DNA of 64,000 bases from Syngnathus acus. Its lineage: Eukaryota; Chordata; Actinopteri; Syngnathiformes; Syngnathidae. This document shows positions 32,501 to 41,205 of this stretch, piece after piece (positions within the stretch are counted from its first letter, which is position 1; each line of letters opens with the position of its first letter). A program made the translations under genes and the position numbers. The notes under the pieces were generated by a model that did not search any database, had not been told where the DNA came from, and saw nothing but the letters and a program-made list of their open reading frames with translations. The stretch spans positions 27,487,456 to 27,551,455 of the forward strand of contig NC_051095.1 in NCBI RefSeq assembly GCF_901709675.1. Direction: 5' to 3'.

Positions 32501-32780
32501 CTTCTGCAGCCGGGGATCAGACCGCCAAAGTCCCTGCCTTTGGCCGCCGCCCAGCTTGCACTGCACCCGACCCCTTTGGCCCCTCCCACAGGTGGTGAGC
32601 CCATGGGAAGGGGGACCCACGTTTTCTTTTCGGGCTGTGCCCGGCCGGGCCCCATGGGCGAAGGCCCGGCCACCAGACGCTCGCCTTCGAGCCCCGCCTC
32701 CAGGCCTGGCTCCAGAGGGGGGCCCCGGTGACCCGTGTCCGGGCGAGGGAAAACGGGATCCATTTATTTTTTTCTTCATA
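29583..32780 (-). mobile_element. Rex3-like RTE retrotransposon, near full length, decayed
   Basis: A minus-strand LINE of about 3.2 kb with a GATG/CATC-type tail (29583-29602). Tandem GATG at the 3' end is known for Rex3 of fish. From the 5' side it reads a G/P-rich leader, an endonuclease (LALGTWNVTSLAGKEPELV near 32500, LGDFNAHMGNDSETW near 32060-32110, MIDFVVVSSDL, STDHHLVVGW), a linker (CRGGNPRTRWWTPAVRDAVK near 31530), a reverse transcriptase (NYRGITLLSLPGKVYSGVL near 30860-30920, GLRQGCPLS near 30490) and the C-terminal part at 30176-29613. Confidence 0.8.
29613..32500 (-). pseudogene. Rex3-like RTE polyprotein, multiple frameshifts
   Basis: The domains listed for the element occur in order but over at least five frame segments (32779-32198, 32189-31935, 31990-31232, 31069-30314, 30176-29613). 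The RT lacks a clear intact FADD box: the region near 30400 reads CFLQTTWCC in one frame and SAFCRRRGAVGF in another, so the palm is frameshifted there. The last segment (RTRSRIQAAEMSFLRRMSGL, then RWLGHLIRMPPGRLPGEVF) is long and open, which suggests moderate age. Confidence 0.75.
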
Positions 32781-33004
32781 AGGGGCTAATGTGAGCCGTG
32801 ATTTGAACCAAATCGTCACTTAAAAACTGAAACTTATGTATAGTGAACCGTTACACCCCTATTATCCTGTCGTCTGGCAGCACGACCATCGTGAACGACA
32901 AAAATGCCGTGTAGTCTGAGAAGGCCATTAAATAAAGCAAAGATAGGTTTCTGTTAAAGATATACATTTGTGCAACAGTTATGAAAATGACTTGAAAATA
33001 TGTA

Positions 33005-34355
33005 CCGTAATTTTTGGACTATAAGTCGCGTTTTTTTTCATAGTTTGGGTGGGGGGGCGACTTATAATAAGGAGCGACTTATATGTGTTTTTTTTTCAAA
33101 AATCTTCCACAAAAAAAAAGTGAAACCGCGATAAACGAACCGCGATGCAAGGGATTACTGTAATTTGAATTTCAAGTGACGTCAGCAGCGCGACGCGGCG
33201 CGGCGGTTGTTTACATAAAGGACAAAGATTGATCACGGGATGACAAAGATGACGAAGGACCCCACGTACTACCGGCATCATTAGCGGCTTTGTTTCTAAG
33301 TGACACGGCGGACGAAGAGTTTGAAGGATTTAAGGATTTGGAGTGACACAGAAGGTTTGAAAAACTATTATGGCTTTTACGCACGACCGGTCCTATTCTA
33401 TGGAGCTCTCTTTCACCTCCGTGGATGGAAGTCTGGGGCCGGCGCTCGGCCGGGTGGCTGTCCCTGGACGGTGGATAGGGCTCGGTCATGGCTTTTACGC
33501 ACGCCCGGTCCTATTCTATGGAGCTCTCTTCCACTTCCGTGGCTGGAAGTCCACGCCGCCACACGCCTGGACGTTTGTTTTGTTAAATAAAGAGCCGTTT
33601 ACCAAACCCACGTCTTTCCTTGAACTTTAACGCTACAATATATAGTAGATCTGTGGAATAACGACAAGGCTGACGTCAGGGCGCACGCGCGGCGTTGTTG
33701 ACAAAGGACGAGGAATCTGATCGATGGATTTAATGATTTAGAGTGCACAGATGGTTTGATAATACTATTGCTTATATAATAGTTATTTGATATCTAATTT
33801 ATATATCGTTATATGGGCCTGTGGAATATTTTGAAGTGCAAGCGCCGTCAGCTGCTGACAAAGAACGATCGATGGATTTAATGATTTGGAGTGACACAGA
33901 TGGTTTGATAACATTATTGCTTATATAATAGTTATTTGATATATAATTTATATATCGTTATATGGGCCTGTGGAATATTTTGAAGTGCAAGCGCCATCAG
34001 CCGCGCGCACGCATTGTTGACAAAGGACGATTGATGGATTTAATGAATTGGAGTGACACAGATGGTTTTATTAACGTGTTATTTATGTAATGGTTATTTG
34101 AATAACTCTGAATTTTACGTCAGGGCCGTTCTCAGCTCTTCGTTTGTGTTTATGTCACGTTAGCATACCTGTCGTTTAGCCTGTTGTTGCTCGTTCATGA
34201 CTGTTCTTGGTGTTGGATTTTGTCGAATAAATTGCCCCCCCAAAATGCGACTTGTACTCCGGAGCGACTTATATATGTTTTTTTTCACTTTTTTGGGCAT
34301 TTTATGGCTGATGCGACTTTTTACTCCGGAGCGACTTATAGTCCGAAAATTACGG
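33005..34355 (+). mobile_element. Family (a) pogo-like element, 1.35 kb
   Basis: The ends are CCGTAATTTTTGGACTATAA / TTATAGTCCGAAAATTACGG with TA at 33003-33004 and 34356-34357. At 33238-33346 it encodes a transposase tail: DDEGPHVLPASLAALFLSD, then TADEEFEGFKDLE and a stop. Tandem units with the DGFNDLE-stop codons recur near 33722, 33870 and 34030. AATAAATT lies at 34227-34234. The block at about 33370-33645, with two copies of a TTTTACGCACGNCCGGTCC motif and AATAAA near 33586, looks like a separate LTR-like insertion. Related sequence occurs inverted at 55075-55140. Confidence 0.75.
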
Positions 34356-34397
34356 TATGTCTATTATTTCTTTTAAAACATTGTTTAAATTGAAAAC

Positions 34398-35183
34398 TGT
34401 ATTTTCCGCACCATAACATGCCAAGTTCCTTCACGTTGCCTTTCTGCAATGATCCTGGCTTTAAAGAAAGCTCTAATTTGTGCCTCGTAAGCATGTCTCT
34501 TTGTCTATGCCATTTTAGAGGATCCTAATGTTTTCTTTGCACAAACGATAGTATTTATTTATCAAAGGCGGCGGAGGTACATACTCTACGTGTTACGTCC
34601 CAGCCTCTGATTTGTTTACTGCCCCGACCTATGTAAAACGTAATTACCGATTATGCCTGTATATTACGTCTCTGTGTGGCGGAATCCACACAAATCAACT
34701 TTACAGATTTGCACAAACTATAGTATTTATTAATGGCGGCGGAGGTACGTACTCTACGAGTTACGTACAGTCCTCTGATTTGTTTTCTGCCCTGATCTAC
34801 GTAAAATATAATGTCCTCTGATTGGTTCATTGGGTCTACATATTACGCCTGTATATTACGTCTCTGTGTGTAGGAAGCCACACAAAAGAACTTTAAAGAT
34901 TTGCACAAACGATAGTATTTATTTATCAATAGCGGCGGAGGTACGTACTCTTCATGTTACGTACAGTCTTCTAATTGTTTTTTTTTGCCCCGATCTACGT
35001 AAAACGTAATGTCCTCAGATTGCTTCATCGGGTCTACATATTATGCCTGTATTTTACGGAAGCCACATAAAACAATTTTACAGATTTTGGAATTCGGTTG
35101 ACACAAAAAGCACACATTATCAAAAGGAAAATTAATTTAAAATTAAAGGCTTTTAGGTGCACCTTATGGTGCGGAAAATACGA
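34398..35183 (+). mobile_element. Family (b)-type element with an internal tandem array
   Basis: The ends TGTATTTTCCGCACCATAA and TTATGGTGCGGAAAATACGA form inverted repeats of the (b) type; the first C is changed to T. About three units of roughly 180 bp fill the interior (near 34560, 34735 and 34930). Each has GGCGGCGGAGGTACNTACTC, a CCTCTGATTNGTTTACTGCC stretch, ACGTAAAACGTAAT and GATTTGCACAAACTATAGTATTTATT. The same array is found inverted at 43687-44252 and in part at 26745-27090. No coding capacity is recognised. Confidence 0.6.
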
Positions 35184-35278
35184 TAGTAAAAAATATAGTA
35201 TGAATGAAGCCAAGCCATGTGGCTTTACAAGGGTGAAAAAGTGCTGTTTTTGTGTCAAAGAAAAATGTGAATGATCCG

Positions 35279-35329
35279 TCCATCCATCCATCCATCCATC
35301 CATCCATCCATCCATCCATCCATCCATCC
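35279..35329. repeat. (CATC)n microsatellite just before a UVSSA exon
   Basis: About 12 CATC repeats lie roughly 55-105 bp upstream of the UVSSA exon that starts at 35383, in the branch-point/polypyrimidine neighbourhood of the intron. It could be the tail of a truncated RTE/Rex3-type LINE, since that family ends in GATG repeats, but no LINE body adjoins it. Confidence 0.9.
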
Positions 35330-35382
35330 TGCCCCGCTCCCTTCAAAAGTAGTGATTTTAACAATAATTATTTCTTTTACAG

Positions 35383-35868
35383 ACTGTTCCCCGGATATTG
35401 AGATGGCACTGAGAGAATTAGACTCCTGTTTGAAGCTGCTTTTTCCTCAGTTCACACTTCAAGACAGCCTCACAACTAACAGCTGCCACCTCACACAAAC
35501 AAACACTGGATGTTTGTCAGATGATGAAAGTCCCTGCTGTAGCAAAAACTTGATAAATGACAGAACAGAGAAGATACAAGAGAGCAAAGAGAGGGTGACA
35601 AAAGAAGAAAATGACAGAGACAATAAAGACAAGCGTGAGGAGAAAGAAATAAAGAAAAAGAAGCAGAAAAGGTGGGAAAGTGAAGAACTGAAGATGCGAA
35701 ACAACCAGAAAAAAGGAGAGCTTGAAGTAGAACAAAGTCATACGATAAAACATGAGGCCAAGGGCAGATGTGAAGCAGAAGAGCATGACCTTCTTCATGT
35801 AGACTGTTTTATTCAAAACTCTGGCCTTTTGTCCCGCTCGTATCGTCTGGACTTGAACCTTAGTCCTG
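35383..35868 (+). CDS. uvssa: UVSSA large internal exon, charged middle region
   Basis: This 486-bp exon has a phase-1 start (AC completes a GAC codon with the previous exon's last G) and a phase-1 end. It encodes [20 protein letters not shown] and FPQF, equivalent to the IESCLTEVESCFRLLVP segment of vertebrate UVSSA. About 100 residues of low-complexity Lys/Glu-rich sequence follow (roughly 35560-35760, for example [19 protein letters not shown]). It ends [20 protein letters not shown] and RLDLNLSPG, matching the conserved EFVRSHGLGSHKYTLDVEL stretch. The acceptor TTTCTTTTACAG ends at 35382; the donor GTGAGT starts at 35869. The Lys/Glu block looks expanded compared with mammals, judged from memory. 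Confidence 0.87.
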
Positions 35869-36656
35869 GTGAGTAAAATTTTTCAATTTCACAAAATTTA
35901 AAAAGAAATGTCACTTGTATTTTGTTTGCGTGAAAGATACCGCCATATAGCACTACACTACCCGCATGTTTATAATTCACAGAATTCATTTTTTTTATCT
36001 GTCAGATATTATCTGATTTGAAGATCTGGTTATGTGGTTCGTATATTGTGCATTCAGAACTGCACTATTGGTCCACTTAATTTGATTGATTTGTTTATTT
36101 CGGCAAGCTCAACACTCTTATTACAACTTAATTTCACATTTTGTTTCACAACTTGTTGGAAAGGGAAGCGGGTTGAAGCAATTCTGCTTATCTAGTCCCG
36201 TTTCGATTTTAACCAAGGATTTGGAGTCGGAGTCACAATCTTGCAGGCACCCTGGGCACTGTCCCCATCAAAAGGCGGCACTTGCACCGATCAATCACTT
36301 TTAATTGTCTCCCATGCTGGCCTCCTGTAGCTTGACCATTTTCTTATTAAGTTCAGACATCTCAAGACGGAGGGTTGCCAAAATCTCTGGCCTCTGCTCT
36401 CAGCCCTCAGGTTGCTTTCCAAGGCTGGAGGTCCCTCGTTTCCAAGGGCGCCAGATTTCATTTCTTTTAGCTTATTTTACAGGAGCAACCCCATGAGGGT
36501 CAACGTTGAGTGGAGATAGTCTGGTAGATTGCACTGACAACCCAGTTTCGGAGATCCATAGCTTATGATACAGTTGGGGAAGTGCCTGTTCCTGCCGCCA
36601 GGAGATCTGCTCTCGGTGCGCCCTCAAGACTGCAACTACCTCTCGTTTATGTATTA
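35869..36656 (+). other. UVSSA intron, no confident feature
   Basis: AT-rich intron. On the minus strand between about 36300 and 36655 there are short open stretches (MSELNKKMVKLQEASM, ending at 36305) that look like a coiled-coil ORF1-type remnant of a LINE. I cannot confirm this. No inverted ends were found. Confidence 0.35.
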
Positions 36657-37205
36657 CCGTATTGGCCCGAATATAAGACGGTATTTTTTGCATTGAAATA
36701 AGACTGAAAAAGTGGGGGCCGTCTTACATTCGGGGTCTAGACATTATACCCATTCACAACGTTAGATGGCGCCAAATATCTTTAAAATGAATGCTGAACT
36801 TAACTACCCAGGCCAAAGCGAACCCCTGTCACGAAGAAGAAAAATAAAAATTGCGGTAGCACGAAGAAGAAAAATAAAAAATAGTTAGAAAGAAAATAAG
36901 AGAAGAGATAACAGAAAATGGAAAAACCAGAAGCCATTAATTTACAAATGTGATTGCACTTTAGTTTACATATTTAAATGTTCAGATATTAAGATGTGAT
37001 AGACAGTTTTTGCATGATTTGAATGAGGCATAATAACATGCTTTTTCTCTCGAATATATTGTTATAATCATTTGTCTCAGATGTACTGTAATTATTTTCC
37101 GTATAAAAATTTAATTTGTTGTTCAAAAAGTATTTTTTCAAACTTGTCTTGAAAAAGAGGGGGTCGTCTTATAATCAGGGTAGTCTTATATTCGGGCCAA
37201 TACGG
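36657..37205. mobile_element. Pogo-like MITE, family (e)
   Basis: This 549-bp element has ends CCGTATTGGCCCGAATATAA / TTATATTCGGGCCAATACGG and TA at 36655-36656 and 37206-37207. GTCTTATA and AGACGG/CCGTCTTA motifs repeat inside each end. The interior is AT-rich without coding. A second copy is at 53673-54650. Confidence 0.85.
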
Positions 37206-38302
37206 TATGTGGGTAGTACAGTGATCCTTCGTTATTGCTGATAATTGGTTCAAAGACCACCCGCGATAGGTGAAAATCTGCAATGAATCAATATTTTTAA
37301 AATATCCAAGAGACTTTTATCCTTTTATTTTTAGACACTATTTTATTTTTAAACACTTTATTGTATTCTTAAACATTTTAAAGTTAAACTGACTCTTAGA
37401 AATATTCAACAAATTGTAAATGTGTCACGGCTCCGCTCTGCTCTCGCCGTGGTGGCCGGTCTTAGAAACATTCAACAAATTGTAAATGTGTCACAGCTCC
37501 GCCCTGGTCTCGCCGTGGTGGCCGGCTGACGCGCCCCCGCAGACCAGCTCCAATGTGGAGCTGCACATCTCCGCAACCGGTGCCCTTGTTACTGGCTCAT
37601 TAGGGCGTGTATTTAAACCCCGCAAGCCCGTCAATCTGGGGTGGTTCGTCTGCCTCGATACATGTATGCCTGCCACCTGGTTCTGCAATGCCACCTGATT
37701 CCCATTTGCCCGATCCACTGTGTAGCGCGATGCCTGTTTATGATTCGCTGTTTTGCGAAAGCCTGGTTTTATGATCTGCTATGGACTCTGTTTGGCTTGA
37801 CCTTCTGCCTGTCCCTGACCGACCATGAGCTTGTTATGACCGTCTGCTTTGATGACGCACGATGCACGTTCACTGACGGGCTAGTCAGCTTGCCTCGTTG
37901 CCCTGCTCTGCCCGCATTCCAGCCCTCCTTGTCTCTGTTAAACTTTGTGTGAGCCCGTGTTGCATTTGGTTGTCCTGCCTCATTCGTGACAAAACGAAGT
38001 GCAAATCAGAGATGCTGCTGACTCTGCTGACGCAAATGAAGTGGAAGAGCGGATACGTACCGGGAACCTGAGATAAAGCGTGGTTAGAACTGCTCTTACA
38101 GTTCTAAGCCAATCAACGGCAAGATAGAGATCAACATGTTCCCATATGTCTCGTCTCCTCTACCGGCCAATAGAGGCTTTGCAGCTGACGTCATCAAGCT
38201 ACCCACATTAGCTTGGCGGCCATCTTGGCGGTCAACTTTTCAGTGCCTGTCAACGACTCACACACGCTTTCTTGTTATATCTGCTGCTATTTGAGCTTAA
38301 AA

Positions 38303-38480
38303 ATGCCGGATACCTGCTGTGCTGTTGGATGTAGCAATAGACGAGGCGATAAACCAAATCTTAGCTTCTATAGATTTCCGGCGAACATGAAAAAACGTGA
38401 TAAATGGATCGCGGATATTCGTCGTGAACGATGGAAACCTACGATTTACACAAGGATATGCAATGAGGACTTCATATCAG
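38303..38480 (+). CDS. THAP-like zinc-finger exon of the two-gene element, copy 1
   Basis: ATG at 38303 opens MPDTCCAVGCSNRRGDKPNL, then SFYRFPANMKKRDKWIADIR and IYTRICNEDFISG, ending at a CAG/GTATGT donor (38480/38481). The C-x4-C pair, the FYRFP block, the central tryptophans and the ICxxxF ending are the layout of a THAP domain, a sequence-specific DNA-binding finger often fused to transposases. The position normally held by the fourth ligand, histidine, is aspartate here (ICNEDF instead of ICxxHF), which would weaken zinc binding. No second exon is found in the element. An unfused THAP fragment could act as a repressor, but that is only inference. Confidence 0.6.
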
Positions 38481-38872
38481 GTATGTAAACAAACCATTCA
38501 CCCCTGATTTGTTTCACAAAATGTGAAATAATACAATATGGGATGATACAAATATGATTGTTGAAAATGCTGGGTGCATTTTTAGAAAGGCAGCAAGAGC
38601 AGCAAGGCAGGGAATGGGATGATTTCTTCAGTTCACCCCCCCCGTTTTTATTTTGTGTTTATTTTTTCATGATGCTTCATCTGATTGGCTTGAAAACGTT
38701 ATCAATGTAAATATTGAATTATATTTATTGGTTAAGTTTTCAAGCCAATCAGATGTGGCATCATGCAAAAATAAACAAATAATAAAAATGGTAGCAACTT
38801 GAACAGACAGGTACAGTATCTGAATGATTTCACTCTATTCAGTTTTTTAATATGTCAAGTTATGAAATGCCA

Positions 38873-39067
38873 TTACAAAAAGTAATTATAAATATCTGGA
38901 TATGAGAGTTCAGGCAGGTCGGCTGTTGCAAAATGCTCGGGCGATTTTAGCATGCTTCTCGGTAAAAGGTACGGATCCGTTGTGCCAACAAGGTTCAACT
39001 TCTCTCTGTAACGTTTCTTGGATTCTTCATCCAAATGCCCAACTTCGTTGGATAGCAAATCAGCCAT
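38873..39067 (-). pseudogene. Second gene of the two-gene element, copy 1, truncated
   Basis: The minus strand from 39067 reads MADLLSNEVGHLDEESKKRY, then REKLNLVGTTDPYLLPRSML and ATADLPELSYPDIYNYFL, then stop. The second copy (51884-52192) continues with DSPSPYTEKDLKAYKCLDAY. Copy 1 lost that part through a deletion of about 150 bp. The YPDIYNYLV...PSPYT...LKAYKxLxAYxYF pattern is one I associate, from memory and without certainty, with uncharacterised animal proteins that also carry SWIM or YqaJ-type nuclease domains. Confidence 0.45.
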
Positions 39068-39419
39068 AATTCGGATGAAATCGGTGAAAATGTAGCGCAG
39101 AAATCAAACAACCTATACAAACACGTAGGAACGAGCTGACGAGTTGACCGCCAAGATGGCGGCATAACACAAAATCACGTGATAAAACCACGTGACTGCA
39201 AAGCCTCTATAGTGTGCTGTAAAGTCATATGGGAAAACAAAACCCCGCGTGAAGTGATGTCGCAAATAGCAGTGATGCACCATGTATAGCTGCAATATCT
39301 GTTTTCATAAAAACCCGCGATGCACCATGGCCACAATAGGTGAAGCGCAAGGAACCACTGTATATTTACTTTGTTTTATGTTAATTAAGACAAAAGCATT
39401 TCTAGGTGAGATCTCGAGC

Positions 39420-39645
39420 CCAGATATGACCACCTAATTTATTTTATATTGCTGGTCGATATCTTCTACTGTGTGTTTGAGAATTTTCATCAGCTGGTCT
39501 TTCCTGGCATTCTCATCTTTGAGAACTGCAATTTCTTCCATCGTGGTTTTAATCCAATCAATCGAGTCTCCATTTTCATAATACTCTTCTTAATGTCGCT
39601 AATCTCCCCTCCAGTCTCTTGAAGAGAGTTCTCTGCTAATTTTTT
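39420..39645 (-). pseudogene. LINE ORF1-like coiled-coil fragment
   Basis: The minus strand reads LQETGGEISDIKKSIMKMET, then KDENARKDQLMKILKHRVED and NYVVISGLEIS. This pattern (heptad-like helix, then RxEDxxxxxRxxNVVIxGLE) is the start of the RRM region in ORF1 proteins of L1/Tx1-type LINEs. The matching copy in the right arm is at about 45190-45450 on the + strand. It is only a fragment. Confidence 0.45.
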
Positions 39646-39664
39646 TTCCTGATGATTAGAGAAA

Positions 39665-39960
39665 GGTGGCGCAGTGAGTAGCATGTCTGCCTCACAGTTC
39701 AGAGGTTGTGCGTTCAATTCCACTTCCGGCCCTCGCTGTGTGTAGTTTGTGTGCGTACGTGGGTTTTCTCTGGGTACTCTGGCCAATGGAGCACTCCAAA
39801 TTGCCCATAGCTGTGAGTATGAATGTGAATGGGTTGTTTCTGTGTGCACTGTGATTGACTGGCAACCAGCTCAGGGTGTACCCTGCCTACTGCCCAATGA
39901 CTGCTGGGATAGGCTCCAGCACACGCGCGACCCCCATGGGGACAAGCGATATGGCCTCTT
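39665..39960 (+). mobile_element. tRNA-headed SINE within the duplicated block
   Basis: The head GGTGGCGCAGTGAGTAGCA is followed by a degenerate B box (GCGTTCAATTCC) and the standard body ending CTACTGCCCAATGACTGCTG and GGGGACAAGCGATATGG. Its inverted duplicate at 44886-45186 sits in the same flanking sequence. Confidence 0.65.
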
Positions 39961-40261
39961 TTGAATTCTCAGCCCTCCCTCCACAGAGCTCTTTGAAGTT
40001 TTGAGGCACGTGAACACTCGTGCACAAATGCAGATAAAGACTGAAAGTGACCCCCACATACAGGCTGCTCTCTCAACCAATGAAAGTGTTGGGTTTCAAA
40101 TAATAACACTTGATTTTGAACACGTGAATACGAATGCACAAAAGCAGATAAAGACTGAAAGTGACTCCATACAGGTTGCTCTCTCCACCAATGAAAGTGT
40201 TGGGTTTCAAATAACACTTGATTTTGCAAAAACAACCTCCAGCAGCAGTTATGCAATAGGG

Positions 40262-41197
40262 CAGGGGTGGCCAACCAGTCAGAGGCGAAGAGCCACATTT
40301 TTGACTGTATCATCCCAAAGAGCCACATCAACCCCCCCCCCCCCCCCCCCCCCCCGCAAAGAGCCACATCACCCCCGCCACCCCCCCCGCAGACAGAGAG
40401 AGACAGACACACACAGGCCTCTGCTCAGCCAGATTTATTGAATATGTCCCACACCAAGATAATGACATTTAACATTGTGTGCACTGTCTCACACACACAT
40501 AAACTCTCAGTTCAAGCAAGTCCACAAACAGAAATATAACAATTTTCAATAACCCTAACCCTTTAATGAAGTCGCCTTCGTTGTATGGCTTTTTAGCCTG
40601 TGCAATGTTCCAAGCCAGTTGATATGATGCAAGCGTTACGGTCTCTGAGTGGTTTGTAAATTTTTGGGAAAAATGCATCTGCTTTTCTGCCTGACTTTTC
40701 AAAGTGACCAACCTGTGCTTGCGAAGTTCAGTCCCTTTTGGAAATTCCTGGTCGATATTAGGATGGACTGAGCTGAAGTGACGCTGAAGATTTGAAGCTT
40801 TGAAATGCGCTAATGATGCCTGACATATAAGGCAGAATGGCTTGCCATTACGTTCAACAAAAAAATATAAACTCTCCCACTCTGTTAAAAACGTCCTGTG
40901 TTCTTCTTCATATTTTCGTTTGGCTGTGCTTTTTTTCCCTGCCATTTTGAGAGCGAACTTGAAACAAATTATTTACAACTCAAATGAACGCGCGCATTTG
41001 TCATCAGTACGTCATTCTTCTTCTTCTTTTCAACTCAAACCGATTCAACTGGTCAGCGCACCACCGCCACCTAGGGGGAATAAATGGCAGCGCCAGCAAA
41101 GCATTTTGACGCTTGTCATGTGAAATCTCCTGAAGAGCCGCATGAAACCAGCCAAAGAGCCGCATGCGGCTCGCGAGCCGCGGGTTGGCCACTGCTG
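40262..41197 (-). mobile_element. hAT element with CAGGGGTGGCCAAC ends
   Basis: This 936-bp element has ends CAGGGGTGGCCAAC / GTTGGCCACTGCTG (imperfect) and a perfect 8-bp duplication CAATAGGG (40254-40261 and 41198-41205). AAGAGCCACAT repeats lie inside the left end and AAGAGCCGCATG inside the right. A poly-C run occupies 40330-40355. It encodes a BED-finger fragment on the minus strand. The inverted duplicate at 44583 lacks this element and shows an unoccupied site. Confidence 0.88.
40469..40945 (-). pseudogene. hAT transposase N-terminus with BED-like zinc finger
   Basis: From 40945 the minus strand reads MAGKKSTAKRKYEEEHRTFL, then GKPFCLICQASLAHFKASNL and QRHFSSVHPNIDQEFPKGTE, a C-x2-C/H-x4-H BED finger. 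It continues with TLASYQLAWNIAQAKKPYNE and GDFIKG, the start of the region leading to the RNase H-like core, then leaves the family. It is closely related to the fragment at 18013-18360 although the two elements have different termini. Confidence 0.65.
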
Positions 41198-41205
41198 CAA
41201 TAGGG

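Larger units (their letters stand above)
38171..39209. mobile_element. THAP-encoding two-gene DNA element, copy 1 (1,039 bp)
   Basis: The ends TAGAGGCTTTGCAG / CTGCAAAGCCTCTA are perfect 14-bp inverted repeats. Just inside, both ends carry GCCATCTTGGCGGTCAAC in inverted orientation (about 38219-38236 and 39143-39160). One gene fragment starts at the left end (38303, + strand, THAP-like) and another at the right end (39067, minus strand); they point towards each other. The inverted duplicate of this region at 45639 lacks the element and reads ACTATTGGCCGG, so insertion or excision is visible. The superfamily is uncertain. Confidence 0.7.
37219..39360. mobile_element. TA-flanked MITE with CAGTGATCC ends, carrying nested elements
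   Basis: The element begins CAGTGATCCTTCGTTATTGC and ends GCGCAAGGAACCACTG, with TA at 37217-37218 and 39361-39362. An inner CCCGCGATAGGTGAAAATC / CCACAATAGGTGAAGC pair supports inverted ends. It carries a TGTCAC...GTGACA segment (about 37488-37988) that may be an LTR remnant, a 72-bp tandem duplication at 37390-37530, and the THAP-encoding element at 38171-39209. Its left end type also occurs at 59979. Confidence 0.6.
37926..40261. repeat. Left arm of a permuted inverted duplication, block 2
   Basis: Apart from the THAP element (38171-39209), this block is almost identical to the reverse complement of 44583-45889. Shared landmarks are the CTCATTCGTGACA stretch, the right end of the CAGTGATCC MITE, a coiled-coil LINE ORF1-like remnant, a tRNA-headed SINE at the same position, and the paired AATGAAAGTGTTGGGTTTCA repeats. 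Shared nested insertions show that a block was duplicated, rather than one repeat family inserting independently. Confidence 0.85.

Noticed and set aside
34184-34821. Two open frames identical to frames at 43824-44464, suggesting a conserved gene pair
   Set aside because: Identity comes from the inverted duplication of non-coding TE sequence. The frames include repeat termini and have no family resemblance.
35034-35364. Minus-strand open frames with Gly-Trp-Met-Asp repeats
   Set aside because: They are translations of the (CATC)n microsatellite beside the UVSSA exon.
37488-37988. TGTCAC...GTGACA segment as a definite LTR
   Set aside because: The ends fit, but no target duplication or polyadenylation signal was found, so it is mentioned only within the MITE entry.
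40330-40400. Proline-rich protein from poly-C
   Set aside because: Low-complexity C-run inside a hAT element. Frames on both strands are compositional.
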